From the NCBI RefSeq assembly GCF_030708075.1, contig NZ_CP117982.1, positions 496,001 to 560,000 of the forward strand: a stretch of 64,000 bases of DNA, written 5' to 3'. The stretch's first letter is position 1; the number at the start of each line of letters is the position of its first letter. Made by a program: the position numbers and the translations under genes. Below, piece after piece: positions 1 to 9,293 of this stretch. The notes beneath the pieces are model-generated. The model was not told where the DNA came from. It saw nothing but the letters and a program-made list of their open reading frames with translations, and made no database searches. Source of the DNA: Candidatus Epulonipiscium viviparus. Its GTDB lineage: Bacteria > Bacillota > Clostridia > Lachnospirales > Cellulosilyticaceae.

Positions 1-764
1 TACGCGAATGCTTCGGTAGCGTTTTTGTCGACGCCGATGCCGTATTCATAATATTGTGCAACTGCAAATTGAGAATCTAAATAGTATTTGTCGGCCATTT
101 TTTTGTGAATATTAAATGCGGCAGTTTCGTTTTTGGTAGTTCCGAGACCAGCTTCGTAGCAATTACATAGAGCATGCTGTGCGGGAATATATTCTTGAGC
201 AGCCGACTTAACATACCAGTTGAACGCCGTAGTCGCATCGGAAGTAACGCCGGTTCCGTTTGCATAGCAGGTGGCTAAATGAAACTGCGCAATAGCATCG
301 CCAGCTTCAGCAGATTTGGAGAACCATTCAACAGCTTTAGAAAAATCAGGACCGATTCCTTCTAAAAAACAGAGCCCCAATTTAGTTTGAGCGACAGTAT
401 CGCCAGACTCAGCGGTGGAAGCAAGTTCTATAAAAGTATCCCAGGTAACAGAAGAAATGTTGTCAGTATCAGTATTTGAACATTGAGCAAAAACGAAGCA
501 TTCAACTGCTGTTGCAGCTTTATCATCGCCCCACATCAGTTCGGAGGTGAGGTGGTCTATAATGCTTTGAATGGCTGTGGTATCGTCTGGAGACGTAACT
601 CGATCGGCAACTATCAGGGCAACGCCGCATTCTGCAGCACGAATCAAAAGATTGTTTTCTGCTTTGACTAATTCTAAGTCTGCAATTAAGCTCCTTAATA
701 TGGAGGTATCGAGAAAAGCAGTTTTTCCGTATTGAGTATAAATATTTCTTAATTTAAATTTCAT
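1..764 (-). CDS. Sel1-repeat protein, 3' end outside window
   Basis: The reading frame is open from an ATG at 764 to the left edge of the window, so the C-terminus is missing. The first ~110 residues form a domain shared with the protein encoded just upstream (both have a QYG...LRSL/LKNLI...LLIRA..CGVA pattern). They are followed by about four 35-36-residue Sel1/TPR-like repeats of the form AQxxLxxCYxxGxGVxxDxxxAxxWYxKAA. Sel1 repeats form alpha-solenoid scaffolds for protein-protein contacts; no catalytic residues or signal peptide are seen, so a cytoplasmic adaptor role is an inference. The gene begins 15 bp after its neighbour stops and is probably co-transcribed with it. The ribosome binding site is weak (GGTGA). 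It is certainly a Sel1-type protein; its partner is unknown. Confidence 0.85.
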   Translation of the reverse strand, partial: MKFKLRNIYTQYGKTAFLDTSILRSLIADLELVKAENNLLIRAAECGVALIVADRVTSPDDTTAIQSIIDHLTSELMWGDDKAATAVECFVFAQCSNTDTDNISSVTWDTFIELASTAESGDTVAQTKLGLCFLEGIGPDFSKAVEWFSKSAEAGDAIAQFHLATCYANGTGVTSDATTAFNWYVKSAAQEYIPAQHALCNCYEAGLGTTKNETAAFNIHKKMADKYYLDSQFAVAQYYEYGIGVDKNATEAFA

Positions 765-779
765 TATGATTCACCGACC

Positions 780-1730
780 CTAAAAGCCTTTGGCGCAAAT
801 ACTATCAATAACTTTTTGAGCATCTTCATTGCCCTGAGAAGCGGCCTGCATATACCAATGAAGTGCTTCGGTATAATTTGGAGTAATTTTTTTTGTAGGA
901 GGTGACGAAGGTGTGTCGGATTTTTTGGAAGGCTTTATGATTTTGGTGAGTGATTTTTTATCGGCTTTAGCATTAGAATAATAGCATCCAACTTTATATT
1001 GTGCTTTGGCATATCCTTGCTGTGCAGCGAGTAGATAGTAGTTAAGCGCCAACTGTAAATATCTGTTGAAGGCTTCTGTGAGATTTTTTTCGACACCGAT
1101 GCCATGTTCATAGCAAGGACCAATCATTCGTTGGGCATCAACATAGCCTTCTTCAGCGGCGGTGGAATACCAATGAAATGCCTTCAGCTTATTTTGTTCG
1201 ATTCCCTTGCCATGTTCGTAGCATTGGGCAACAATAAACTGAGCCAAAACATATCCTTGCTCTGCTGCACGCAAATACCAATGAAAAGCCTTGTAGGGAT
1301 TGCTAGTTAGCCCTTGTTCATAGCAGTTACCAACATTGTACTGAACAACTACGTCACCTTCTTCTGCAAGCAGCAGGTGTTCGGGGAATTCCTCGATAGT
1401 AATATTGCTAGAAGCTTCGGAGGTGCTTCGATCTCCAAATTTGGCATATGTAAAATACTCCACAGCCTGAATAGCTTTGTCTTCGCTCCACATCAAATTT
1501 GAAACTAGATGGTTAACAATGATATCAATTTGGGTAGAATTATTTGGAGCCGGAACATTGTCCATAACTTGTATGGCAACACCGCAGTCTATTGCTCGAA
1601 TAAGTAAATTGGTATCAGATTCATCTAGCGAAAGATCTTGTATTAAATTTTTGAGAACGGGAGTGTTTGCGAACATCGGTTCTCCATATTGAAGGTAAAC
1701 TTGTCTAAGAATTGTTGTTATTTCTGCCAT
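780..1730 (-). CDS. Sel1-repeat protein
   Basis: The start at 1730 (MAEITT...) is chosen because AAGGAAG lies just upstream; an in-frame ATG at 1784 has no comparable site. Residues 1-~110 are the same N-terminal domain as in the partial neighbour at 1-764. Four Sel1 repeats follow. The third carries a short duplication of the helix (RYLQLALNYYLLAA), and the fourth is interrupted by a ~29-residue Lys/Ser/Pro-rich insert before the closing helix (EALHWYMQAASQG). The protein is probably a cytosolic scaffold; no enzymatic motif is visible. It is the first gene of a two-gene minus-strand unit driven by the promoter at 1791-1819. Confidence 0.87.
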   Translation of the reverse strand: MAEITTILRQVYLQYGEPMFANTPVLKNLIQDLSLDESDTNLLIRAIDCGVAIQVMDNVPAPNNSTQIDIIVNHLVSNLMWSEDKAIQAVEYFTYAKFGDRSTSEASSNITIEEFPEHLLLAEEGDVVVQYNVGNCYEQGLTSNPYKAFHWYLRAAEQGYVLAQFIVAQCYEHGKGIEQNKLKAFHWYSTAAEEGYVDAQRMIGPCYEHGIGVEKNLTEAFNRYLQLALNYYLLAAQQGYAKAQYKVGCYYSNAKADKKSLTKIIKPSKKSDTPSSPPTKKITPNYTEALHWYMQAASQGNEDAQKVIDSICAKGF

Positions 1731-1790
1731 AATTAATCTTCCTTTCGAAAATAAAATTGCGAATATGGCAAGCCATAGTCCCATTTTTAT

Positions 1791-1819
1791 ATTTTACATT
1801 ATTTTCTAATTATGTACAA
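1791..1819 (-). promoter_or_regulatory. Sigma-A-type promoter for the Sel1 pair
   Basis: Read on the minus strand, TTGTAC (1814-1819) and TAAAAT (1791-1796) are separated by exactly 17 bp, 61 bp upstream of the chosen start codon. Confidence 0.5.
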
Positions 1820-1865
1820 GAACTTAAAAATATTTTTTGAGAAATTATAAAAGTTAAAAAAGTGG

Positions 1866-1894
1866 TTGACAAATAAAAATATAAATGTTATTAT
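1866..1894 (+). promoter_or_regulatory. Promoter of the isc operon
   Basis: A perfect TTGACA (1866-1871) is followed after 17 bp by TATTAT (1889-1894). An alternative TATAAT at 1892-1897 has a 20-bp spacing. It lies upstream of iscR with no other gene between. Confidence 0.6.
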
Positions 1895-1908
1895 AATAAA
1901 TAGAAAAC

Positions 1909-1925
1909 CCTAGTAAAAAACTAGG
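1909..1925 (+). promoter_or_regulatory. Inverted repeat, candidate IscR operator
   Basis: CCTAG, a 7-nt A-rich spacer and CTAGG form a perfect inverted repeat between the predicted promoter and the iscR start codon, where autoregulatory sites of Rrf2 proteins usually lie. The match to a known IscR site is not demonstrated; a small RNA hairpin is the alternative. Confidence 0.4.
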
Positions 1926-1940
1926 AATTGGAGAAAAGCT

Positions 1941-2399
1941 ATGAAACTATCCACAAAAGGTAGATATGGTCTACGAGCTATGATCGATATAGGTGTTCAT
2001 TCTAAAGAAGTGCCGTTATCGCTAAGGAGCATTTCGAAGCGGCTTGATATTTCGGAAAGCTACTTGGAGCAATTGATATCAAAACTTAAAAAAGAGAGTT
2101 TGGTAATAAGTAAGAGAGGCGCAAAGGGAGGGTATATATTAGGAAGAAACGCGGCAGAGATTACGGTGGGTGAAATTTTACGAGCATTGGAGGGGTCTTT
2201 GGGGCCAACGGTTTGCACCTGCGAAGATCATGGGTGCACCAACTGCTGTGGAGATACTGAATCAAAATGCGTTACAAAATCTGTTTGGATAAAAATCAAA
2301 GATGGCATAAATAATGTTGTTGATAATATATATTTAAGTGAGTTGATTGAAGATTTTAAGAAAACTGGTAATGCAAATCAAATAAAAGTATTAATGTAG
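1941..2399 (+). CDS. iscR: Rrf2-family regulator, IscR-like
   Basis: This 152-residue protein opens with MKLSTKGRYGLRAM, the hallmark of the Rrf2 winged-helix family, with the helix-turn-helix at about residues 24-65. Four cysteines occur within ~13 residues near position 93 (CTCEDHGCTNCC), plus a fifth shortly after. The family uses three such cysteines to hold an Fe-S cluster that senses Fe-S sufficiency. It is immediately upstream of cysteine desulfurase and scaffold genes, the standard arrangement in which IscR represses its own operon. GGAG lies upstream of the ATG. The cysteine spacing is richer than the minimal three-Cys motif, so the precise ligands are uncertain. Confidence 0.9.
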   Translation: MKLSTKGRYGLRAMIDIGVHSKEVPLSLRSISKRLDISESYLEQLISKLKKESLVISKRGAKGGYILGRNAAEITVGEILRALEGSLGPTVCTCEDHGCTNCCGDTESKCVTKSVWIKIKDGINNVVDNIYLSELIEDFKKTGNANQIKVLM

Positions 2400-2424
2400 T
2401 ATTTATTTATAAGGAGGAAAAATT

Positions 2425-3594
2425 TTGATATATTTAGATAATGCGGCAACAACACCAATGAAAAAGGAGGTTGTTGATTCTATGCTACCATATATGTATG
2501 GCAATTTTGCGAATCCATCGAGCGTATATCAGATAGCGCAACAAAATAAGAAGGCTATCAATGATTCGCGCGAGGAAGTGGCAAAGTATTTGGGAGCAAA
2601 GCCATCTGAAATTTATTTTACAAGTGGTGGAACAGAGTCGGACAATTGGGCAATCAAAGGAGTTGCAGAAGCTAATAGAGACAAAGGCAATCATATTATA
2701 ACTTCAAAAATCGAACATCATGCGGTGTTGCATACATGTAAGTATATGGAAAAAAATGGGTTTGAAGTAACGTATTTAAATGTCGATGAATTTGGACAGA
2801 TTCGTCTTGAAGATTTGGAGAATGCTATTAAAGAAACAACGATATTGATTACAATCATGTATGCCAACAACGAGATCGGAACTATTATGCCGGTAAAGCA
2901 AATTGGCGAGATTGCAAAGGCGCATAATATTTTGTTTCACACAGATGCGGTTCAGGCAATAGGACAAGTATCGATAAATGTAAAAACACAAAATATCGAT
3001 TTATTATCTATGTCGGCACACAAAATTAATGGACCAAAAGGCGTTGGGGTTTTGTATATAAGAAACGGCGTGAAGATTTCAGCGTTTATGCATGGCGGAG
3101 CGCAAGAAAGAGGGAGACGTGGCGGCACAGAGAATGTTGCGGGAATAGTTGGGCTTGCAACAGCGATAAAATATGCGTATGCAAATTTTGAGCGCAAAGT
3201 GATGGAGCTGTCGGTGTTACGCAATAAACTAATTGAGGGCATTATTAGAAACGTGCCATATGCGAGATTAAATGGTCATACTTCTGCGAGGCTACCAAAT
3301 AATGTAAATATAAGCTTTGAATTTGTTGAGGGCGAGTCGTTGCTATTGTTATTAGACATGAATGGAGTGTGTGCATCGAGCGGGTCTGCTTGTACGTCTG
3401 GATCGCTAGACCCGTCGCATGTGTTGTTGGCGATTGGGTTACCACATGAAGAAGCTCATGGATCAGTGCGCTTTACGTTGGGGACCGATACGTCGATTGA
3501 TGATGTCAATGAGGTGATTGCAAAGTTGCCAGGAATAGTGAAAAGAATGCGTGATATGTCACCTCTTTATGAAGAGTTTGTGGGAGAGGAATAA
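2425..3594 (+). CDS. iscS: Cysteine desulfurase IscS/NifS type
   Basis: This is a PLP enzyme that removes sulfur from L-cysteine as an enzyme-bound persulfide for Fe-S cluster assembly and, with the downstream MnmA, for tRNA 2-thiolation. The start is a TTG at 2425, chosen because AAGGAGG sits 7 bp upstream and translation immediately gives the family opening IYLDNAATTP. The PLP-binding lysine lies in MSAHKINGPKG (about residue 200) and the catalytic cysteine in ASSGSACTSG (about residue 325). At 389 residues it has the normal length. It is second in the iscR-iscS-iscU-mnmA operon, 25 bp after iscR. Confidence 0.95.
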   Translation: MIYLDNAATTPMKKEVVDSMLPYMYGNFANPSSVYQIAQQNKKAINDSREEVAKYLGAKPSEIYFTSGGTESDNWAIKGVAEANRDKGNHIITSKIEHHAVLHTCKYMEKNGFEVTYLNVDEFGQIRLEDLENAIKETTILITIMYANNEIGTIMPVKQIGEIAKAHNILFHTDAVQAIGQVSINVKTQNIDLLSMSAHKINGPKGVGVLYIRNGVKISAFMHGGAQERGRRGGTENVAGIVGLATAIKYAYANFERKVMELSVLRNKLIEGIIRNVPYARLNGHTSARLPNNVNISFEFVEGESLLLLLDMNGVCASSGSACTSGSLDPSHVLLAIGLPHEEAHGSVRFTLGTDTSIDDVNEVIAKLPGIVKRMRDMSPLYEEFVGEE

Positions 3595-3627
3595 AAAATA
3601 GGCCGTGTGGCAGAATGGAGAATAAAA

Positions 3628-4071
3628 ATGTATACAGAACAAGTTATGGATCACTTTATGAATCCACGTAATGTGGGAGAAATAGAAGATGCAAGTGGTG
3701 TGGGGACGGTTGGCAATGCCAAGTGTGGAGATATAATGAAAGTGTATTTGGAGATAGAAGATGGTATTATAAAAGACGCAAAATTTAAAACGTTTGGATG
3801 CGGCGCCGCTATTGCAACAAGCTCAATGGCAACAGAGTTGATCATGGGAAAAACGATAGAAGAAGCGCTCCTTATAACTAATAAGGAAGTGATGAATGCA
3901 TTGGGTGGGTTGCCTCCTGTAAAAGTGCATTGCTCATTGCTTGCAGAAGAAGCGATACAAGCAGCGCTTTGGGACTATGCAGAAAAGAACAACATTGTGA
4001 TAAATGGGCTAAAAAAGCCAAGTTCCGACATAGATCATCATGATGAGGACGCAGAAGTACGTCATGCGTAA
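3628..4071 (+). CDS. iscU: Fe-S cluster scaffold IscU
   Basis: This is the scaffold on which sulfur from IscS and iron are assembled into clusters. The three conserved cysteines are present in KCGD, FGCGAA and VHCSL. The start at 3628 (MYTEQVMDHFMNPRN) matches the family N-terminus and is preceded by GGAG at 7-nt spacing; an upstream in-frame GTG at 3607 would add seven residues with no better site. The C-terminus ends in a short acidic/His tail (HHDEDAEVRH) that may bind metal weakly. The stop codon overlaps the mnmA start (ATGCGTAA), suggesting translational coupling. Confidence 0.93.
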   Translation: MYTEQVMDHFMNPRNVGEIEDASGVGTVGNAKCGDIMKVYLEIEDGIIKDAKFKTFGCGAAIATSSMATELIMGKTIEEALLITNKEVMNALGGLPPVKVHCSLLAEEAIQAALWDYAEKNNIVINGLKKPSSDIDHHDEDAEVRHA

Positions 4072-5122
4072 AAAAGTAGTGGTAGGTATGTCTGGTGGAG
4101 TTGACAGCTCCGTTTGCGCATACCTTTTAAAGGAACAAGGATATGAAGTAATTGGAATGACGATGCAAATATGGGAGAAAGACATGTCTAGCGAAGGGTC
4201 TTGCTGTGGATTGAGCGCAGTAGAGGATGCGAGAAGAGTTTGCGAGATGATAGATATTCCTCACTATGTGGTAAACTTTAGGCAAGACTTTAAGACACGC
4301 GTTATAGATTATTTTATTGACGAATATAAAAATGGCAAAACTCCAAACCCCTGTATTGCTTGTAACAGATATGTGAAGTGGGAGTCGATGCTAAAGAAGG
4401 CACTGATGATAGGCGCGGACTATATCGCAACGGGGCACTATGCAAGTGTAATTAATATAGAAAATAGATATCAGCTTAAGAGATCAAAATCGCTAAAGAA
4501 GGATCAAACGTATGCTTTATATAATTTGACGCAAAATCAGCTAGAAAAAACGATAATGCCATTGGGAGATTATACAAAAGAAGAGATACGACAGATTGCA
4601 GCAAAGATAGGATTGCTAGTTGCAAATAAACCTGATAGCCAAGAGATTTGCTTTGTACCAGATGACAATTATTCTAAATATATAGAAGACGCAACAGGCG
4701 AAGTTGCCGTGGAAGGCAGTTTTGTAAATAAAGCCGGTGAAGTTCTAGGGAAGCATAAGGGCATTATAAATTATACGATAGGGCAACGCAAAGGATTGGG
4801 CATTACGTTCGGTAAGCCAGTTTTTGTAACTAAGATTGATGCAACATCAAATACCGTTACCCTAGGTGATAGCGAAGATTTATTTGCAACTGTGATCTAT
4901 GCAAAAGATGTAAACTGGATGGCATTGGCTGAGTTTACCGAGCCATTTGTTGCAGCTGCAAAAATTAGATATAGCCATGAGCCGGCCGAGTGTTTGGTGG
5001 AAATGGAATCAGGATTGCTAAAGTGCACCTTTGTGCAAGCGCAACGAGCACCAACTCCAGGACAAGCAATTGTTTTATATGATGGAGATTTGGTGATTGG
5101 TGGAGGGACTATTGTTGATTAG
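4064..5122 (+). CDS. mnmA: tRNA-specific 2-thiouridylase MnmA
   Basis: MnmA activates U34 of Lys/Glu/Gln tRNAs with ATP and inserts sulfur relayed from IscS. The P-loop-like PP-motif GMSGGVDSS begins at residue 8. The two catalytic cysteines are in TPNPCIACN (about residue 96-100) and SQEICF (about residue 195). The length of 352 residues is typical. The start at 4064 is preferred over the ATG at 4040 because the family begins within a few residues of the PP-loop. It overlaps iscU by 8 nt and is followed 17 bp later by rqcH. Confidence 0.94.
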   Translation: MRKKVVVGMSGGVDSSVCAYLLKEQGYEVIGMTMQIWEKDMSSEGSCCGLSAVEDARRVCEMIDIPHYVVNFRQDFKTRVIDYFIDEYKNGKTPNPCIACNRYVKWESMLKKALMIGADYIATGHYASVINIENRYQLKRSKSLKKDQTYALYNLTQNQLEKTIMPLGDYTKEEIRQIAAKIGLLVANKPDSQEICFVPDDNYSKYIEDATGEVAVEGSFVNKAGEVLGKHKGIINYTIGQRKGLGITFGKPVFVTKIDATSNTVTLGDSEDLFATVIYAKDVNWMALAEFTEPFVAAAKIRYSHEPAECLVEMESGLLKCTFVQAQRAPTPGQAIVLYDGDLVIGGGTIVD

Positions 5123-5139
5123 TTTATAGGAGGACTAGA

Positions 5140-6613
5140 ATGGCATTAGATGGCATCGTGTTGTCAAATATTATATATGAATTGAAGCAAGAGATTTTAG
5201 GTGGGCGAATAGAAAAAATTTATCAACCAGAAAAAGAAGAGTTGCTATTGACAGTGCGCAATAACCGAAAAAATAAAAAGTTGCTTTTAACGTGCAATAG
5301 TCAGTATCCGCGACTTAGTTTAACAGATCTAATAAAAAATCAGACAGATACCCCACCGATGTTTTGTATGTTTTTGAGAAAGCATATAGGTGGCGGAAAA
5401 ATAATAAGCATAACGCAACCAAATTTTGAAAGAATTGTCAATATAGAAATAGAAGTGAAAGATGATCTAGGAGATGTTTCAACAAAAATTTTGATACTAG
5501 AAATTATGGGAAGACACAGTAATTTAATTTTAACAGCAAAAGAAGATAAGGGGCTACGGATATTAGACAGCATAAAGCATATTTCTTATGATAAATCTAA
5601 GGTGCGTCCAATTTTGCCAAACCATATGTATGAGTATCCTCCGAGCCAAGATAAGCTTAATCCGCTGAAAATTAATAAAGAAGATTTTGTAATTGCGGTA
5701 TCTGGTAAAAAAGGTGAAGTTTTTAAAAAGATATACCAAACTTTTAGTGGGCTAAGTCCATTGATTGCATCAGAAATATGTTTAAATGCTGATGTAGCAG
5801 CAACAAATTTAACCATCGACGACACTGAAATGGATAATGTCTATTCAGCCTTTGTTGCAGTGATAGAGCATGTAAAGTTAGCAACCTTTTCGCCTGTATT
5901 CTATGAAACAGAAGATGGAATGCCTGTAGACTACTACTCATTTGATCTTAATATGCTAGCTGACAAAGAGAAAGTGCATAGCGGCTCAATTTGCGAAGCG
6001 GTGGAAAAATTTACGCATGATAAAAGTCAGAAATATACGATTTCACAGAAGACGGCAGATATTCGCAAGCTGGTCCTAAATTTTATAGACAGAACTGTTC
6101 GAAAACAAGCAATTCAGGAAGAAGCTCTAAAGCAAAGTGAAGATAGCGAAAAATATAAAATTTATGGTGAGCTAATTACGGCGTATTCTTATAATATTGC
6201 AAAGGGAGATAAAAATTTTGTAGCAATCAACTATTATAGTGAAAATCAGGACGAGATTGAAATTGAGCTAGATCCAGCTAAGAGCGCAATAGAAAACGCG
6301 CAGGCTTATTTTAAAAAATATACAAAATTGAAGAGAACTTTTGTTGCCGCGAAGGAGCAGCTCGAGATTATAAAAGAGGATTTGGAGTATTTGCAGTCAG
6401 TTTTGGTATCCCTAGATATGCTACAAAATGAAACAGACATACTGGAGCTACGACAAGAGTTGGTTGAGATGGGGTATCTGAAGCGAAAGCAGAAGGATTC
6501 CAAGAAGAAGATTAAGAATCAGGCTCCGTATATGAAATTTAAGACTAAATCTGGGCTTGTGATGTATGTGGGCAAAAACAATTATCAAAACGATGAGCTT
6601 ACGATGAAATTTG
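5140..6613 (+). CDS. rqcH: NFACT/RqcH protein, 5' exon (interrupted by group II intron)
   Basis: RqcH (Rqc2/NFACT, formerly fibronectin-binding protein FbpA) binds stalled 50S-peptidyl-tRNA complexes and directs C-terminal Ala tailing. The start MALDGIVLSNII has AGGAGG upstream. This exon carries the NFACT-N domain, a coiled-coil stretch around residues 330-440 and the beginning of the NFACT-R domain, including YVGKNNYQNDELT. Continuing into the intron, the frame reads 11 unrelated residues to a stop at 6648. Joining 6613 to 9294 instead gives KFAKANDMWFH, which restores the KFAxxxDxW pattern of the family and a normal 586-residue protein. The gene is therefore probably intact after splicing. 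The host junction is read directly from sequence; splicing itself is inferred. Confidence 0.88.
6607..6613 (+). other. IBS1 of the group II intron target
   Basis: The last seven exon bases AAATTTG are perfectly complementary to CAAATTT at 6989-6995 within intron domain I, consistent with an IBS1-EBS1 pairing at the 5' splice site. Confidence 0.6.
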
Positions 6614-6988
6614 GTGCGACACGTTCCTATTTGAAAAGAATAGGCTAAGTTGTATAACTTAAGAACTATTACAGTGAAGAGTAAAATGAATGGGTAACGC
6701 CATGAAGTGCTCTCATTAAGCCTGCGGACAGCGTATATTAAATTGAGATAATATAGGTTGTAGAGCCCGCGGAAGTCAGCTGAGCCTGTACCCTAAGGTA
6801 GAATTATTCTAACAGGAAATGCGAATCAGAGGTGATCGAGTACATTATAGGCTGGATGGCTATAAAATAACCATGGATAGAATGGAAATGAAAAAAACTG
6901 ACGAACTTCCGAATGTACGGATCTAAATTGTCGATATATAGAAATGTATATAGGGGTAATAACCCAGGATATGAGGTAAAGTAAAAAT

Positions 6989-6995
6989 CAAATTT
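6989..6995 (+). other. Candidate EBS1 loop of the intron
   Basis: CAAATTT is the exact reverse complement of the last seven bases of the 5' exon (6607-6613). Its location ~375 nt into domain I fits the usual place of EBS1. A folded model was not computed. Confidence 0.5.
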
Positions 6996-7334
6996 ATGAA
7001 ATTCCTTATGATGTTAAAGGCATCATCAAGTATCCAGGTCTAGAGGAAGGTCCTAAAGTTATATGTAAAGCTAACTGTAATGGAACGTGGAAAGCTGTTA
7101 ATGTGGAGGTCTCAATACCTATGAAGCAGTATTCAGGGGAAACCATCATGGGAGAAACTGAATTTAATAACAGTGATAGTAGGGGCATAGTACCTGTGAA
7201 ACTGCGATAATAAACAGTGGAGGAAAGGCCCTAAGTCAGCAAAGTATAAATTTATAAATATTATAATAATAGTAAGGTTCGAGTATGACTAATAGAAACA
7301 CTTCAAGCAATATAAAGAAGGGTTGACTTACACA

Positions 7335-9183
7335 ATGGACTCGACGATAAAGAAACAGTCGCTAAGAAATAATGAATATTACGGGATGCAAGATATATTC
7401 GATAAATTATATGATAAATCCAAAAGAGGAAGAATATTTACAAACCTCATGGAGTTAATTAACATGGAAAGTAATATCAGGTTAGCATATAGAAATATCA
7501 AAACAAACACAGGATCTAAAACCAAAGGAACGGATAACCTAACAATCAAGGACATATCAGAACTAAACATTAATGAATTCATTAACGATATACAAGTAAA
7601 ATTAAAAAAATTACAGTCCTCAAGAAGTTAGAAGAGTATTTATTCCCAAACCTAATGGAGAACTAAGACCCTTAGGCATCCCCACAATACAAGACAGAAT
7701 CATCCAACAAGCAATTAAACAGATTCTTGAACCAATCGTAGAAGCCAAATTCTATAATAAAAGTTACGGATTCAGACCCAATAGAGGGACTTATCATGCA
7801 ATAGCTAGCCTATACAAAATGATCCAATGCGATAACCTACACTTTATAGTAGATATAGATATAAAAGGTTTCTTTGACAATGTTAACCACTCAAAACTAA
7901 TTAAACAATTATGGACACTCGGCATAAGGGATAAAAACTTAATCTGTGTCATAGGAAAAATGCTAAAAGCCCCCATCGAGAAAGAAGGGATCCCTAATAA
8001 AGGAACACCACAGGGAGGTATCCTATCACCACTATTATCTAATGTAGTACTAAATGAATTAGATTGGTGGATAGACTCGCAATGGGAAAATATTCCTACA
8101 AAACACAATTATACAAAGAAGACAAAGCACCCAAACGGAAAAATATATTTCAGCAATAGCAATAAATACAGAGCTCTCAGAAATACAAAACTTAAAGAAG
8201 TATATATTGTCAGATACGCGGACGACTTCAAATTAATCTGTCGAGATTATAAGACGGCCAAAACAATGTATCAATCAGTTAAAAATTGGCTAAAAGACAG
8301 ATTAAACCTAGATATTAATGAAGAAAAATCTAAGATCACAAATTTAAGAACCAAAAGAACCGAGTTCCTAGGATTTGAAATAGGCACACACTTAAAAAGA
8401 AATAAATTAGTGGTAACATCAAGAATGTCACGAAAAGCAAAAATAAAAGCGATTAATAAGTTAAGAAAAAAAATTAGACAAATTAAAAAAATGCCACACA
8501 TGACAATCGTCAAACAATACAATAGTATAGTTTTAGGGCTACAGAATTACTACAAAGTAGCGACGTTAGTCAGTTGTGACTTTGCTGAAATGTACTATAA
8601 AATATTTAGAACCTTACGCAACCGCTTAAAAGGGAAGGTCAATAATAAAGGAGACCCTGGTCTAACGTACAAGAGGTTATATAGCGATTACAATGAAAAA
8701 GCGAAATTCATTGACAATCAAGTTATATTTCCACTATATGGTATAAAATTTTATAAAGCAACTCATTTCCCTAATGATATCAATAGCTATACAAAGGAAG
8801 GTAGAGAAGCAATTCATCGAAAAATTAAAGATATAAATGAACACACCATAAAATATATGTTAGATAACCCGATCGCGAACAGATCAACCGAATACAATGA
8901 TAACAGAATGTCTCTATATATTGGCCAAAATGGCAAATGTAGAATTACTAAACTTAGATTAGATCCAAAAAATATGGAATGTCATCATATCGAACCTAGG
9001 AGCAGAGGTGGAGATGATTCATATGATAACCTAGTACTTCTAAATAAAGAAGTACACAAACTAATTCATATGAAAAACCAGGATTTAATAAAACAAATAG
9101 TATACGAACTTGAACTGGATGATAAAGAAAAAGCGGCAATCAATAAATTCAGAGAAAAAATTGGAAATTATAATATTAAATAA
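7335..9183 (+). pseudogene. ltrA: Group II intron reverse transcriptase/maturase, frameshifted
   Basis: The ATG at 7335 opens a frame encoding the RT N-terminus that runs into a stop at 7631. The rest of the protein continues in another frame from about 7618 (PQEVRRVFIPKP...) to 9183. The break falls at the expected LQxYxPQEVRR motif and is best explained by loss of 2 (modulo 3) bases, for example 8 bp. The downstream part retains the RT motifs GFRPNRG, GTPQGGILSPLL and the catalytic YADD (about 8214), the maturase X region, and a C-terminal HNH endonuclease (CHHIEPRSRGG). The full-length protein would support splicing and retrohoming. In this copy activity is doubtful unless a programmed frameshift occurs. 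Confidence 0.85.
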
Positions 9184-9208
9184 AGCAATAATACTAACAA
9201 TGTTGATG

Positions 9209-9293
9209 GAACGCCGTATGCTGGGAAACTAGCACGTACGGTGTGGATGAGGGGAAAAGGTGGAGATAAAATCAAAACCTTACCTATTCATAT
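9209..9293 (+). ncRNA. Group II intron domains V and VI
   Basis: Domain V is the catalytic hairpin: CGCCGTATGC pairs with GCACGTACGG(T)G across a short distal stem capped by GAAA. The catalytic triad reads CGC rather than AGC, a variant known in bacterial introns. In domain VI an unpaired A at 9286, eight bases from the 3' end, is placed as the branch point. Confidence 0.75.

Larger units (their letters stand above)
6614..9293 (+). mobile_element. Group II intron inserted in rqcH
   Basis: The element starts with GTGCGAC, matching the group II 5' consensus GUGYG, and ends in AT, matching the 3' AY rule. It lies in the same orientation as the host gene, as needed for splicing. In order it holds a ~720-nt structured RNA (domains I-III), a reverse transcriptase/maturase gene in domain IV, domain V at about 9209-9244 and domain VI ending at 9293. 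A candidate EBS1 (CAAATTT, 6989-6995) pairs with the upstream exon. The boundaries were fixed by requiring restoration of the NFACT-R motif; one or two bases of uncertainty remain. No other copy is present in the window. Confidence 0.88.
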
